Shown here piece after piece: positions 63,797 through 64,000 of a DNA stretch of 64,000 bases. The position numbers were made by a program, and so were the translations under genes. Numbering within the stretch: the first letter of the stretch is position 1; each line of letters begins with the position of its first letter. A model generated the notes under the pieces. The model did no database searches, was not told the origin of the DNA, and saw only the letters and a list, made by a program, of their open reading frames with translations. The DNA lies in NCBI RefSeq assembly GCF_039614725.1, contig NZ_CP154859.1:1-64000 (forward strand). The letters run 5' to 3'. The stretch is from Thauera sp. JM12B12. Lineage in GTDB: Bacteria; Pseudomonadota; Gammaproteobacteria; Burkholderiales; Rhodocyclaceae.

Positions 63797-64000
63797 TCAG
63801 GCCTTCGTCACCTTGACGTAGCTGCCTTCCACGCTCAGCACCCTGACTCGCTCGCCTGCGGCAATCGCAGTCTCGGCCACGCACGCCCACTCCTCGGCCC
63901 CCAGCACCGGACGCTGGAAGCGCACCTTGCCACGCTCGAACGGGGCGACTGCGCTCACCAGCAGCCCGACCTCGCCGATCACCTCGCCGGCCGCGGTGCC
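63797..64000 (-). CDS. NfeD-family protein, C-terminal part (cut by window end)
   Basis: The last 67 codons of an NfeD protein: GLLVSAVAPFERGKVRFQRP followed by a beta-barrel (OB-fold) end (GERVRVLSVEGSYVKVTKA). The open frame continues to base 64000, so the membrane part and start lie beyond the window. NfeD pairs with the SPFH protein encoded next. Confidence 0.88.
   Translation of the reverse strand, partial: GTAAGEVIGEVGLLVSAVAPFERGKVRFQRPVLGAEEWACVAETAIAAGERVRVLSVEGSYVKVTKA

Overview
This 64 kb window is GC-rich DNA (I estimate high 60s percent, not counted) from a Betaproteobacterium, most likely Rhodocyclales/Zoogloeaceae (Thauera or Azoarcus relatives). The evidence is the dnaA-dnaN-gyrB start, a monomeric NADP-isocitrate dehydrogenase, a betaproteobacterial trimeric porin, and TctC/Bug-type and OprD-type uptake proteins. 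Base 1 is the first base of dnaA, so this is probably the start of a chromosome record; the origin itself would lie just outside. I see no rRNA, tRNA, CRISPR array, prophage or intact insertion sequence.

Layout. 1-7 kb: replication genes dnaA, dnaN and gyrB, with a REP-like palindrome pair between dnaN and gyrB, then an RluA-type pseudouridine synthase that seems to need a CTG start. 7-17 kb: katG, an OprD-type porin with a LysR regulator, an AraC/methyltransferase DNA-repair fusion, a FUSC membrane protein, gpmI and an MliC-like lipoprotein. 17-22 kb: a degenerate polyprenyl synthase, a ribbon-helix-helix-like protein, an ABC1 kinase, a ParA/ParF-like ATPase and a secreted PHB-depolymerase-family esterase. 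22-36 kb: monomeric icd, two old-yellow-enzyme homologues, an MFS carrier, a large mechanosensitive channel, a pyruvyl-transferase-like protein, a CHASE-type diguanylate cyclase and an AbrB-type membrane protein.

36.7-49.9 kb is the most interesting part. An orphan periplasmic binding protein diverges from a TctDE-like two-component system. A porin gene follows, then a two-subunit ATP-citrate-lyase-like enzyme with an unusual 900-residue large subunit, and a YciA-type thioesterase. The tctCBA tricarboxylate transporter operon lies a little further on. The same 20-bp tandem repeat (CTGAAAGCC-R-ATCGAAAGCC) sits upstream of the porin and of tctC in the same orientation (19/20 identical), and a weaker copy (15/20) faces the binding-protein gene. 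I infer one regulon for capturing a polycarboxylate, carrying it across both membranes and activating it with ATP and CoA. An MntA/HepT toxin-antitoxin remnant, with HepT internally deleted, separates the two transcription units.

49.9-64 kb: a GH19/SH3/cysteine-hydrolase fusion, a lipoprotein, a second diguanylate cyclase, an AEC carrier, glycerate kinase with a CdaR-type regulator, fumC, a glycine-zipper lipoprotein, a small MscS channel, prfC (TTG start), hemG, a secreted protein, and an SPFH/NfeD pair cut by the window end. Many start sites below were moved inward from the longest open frame on ribosome-site and homology grounds; alternatives are noted. All homology statements come from reading the sequence and from memory of families, not from searches.
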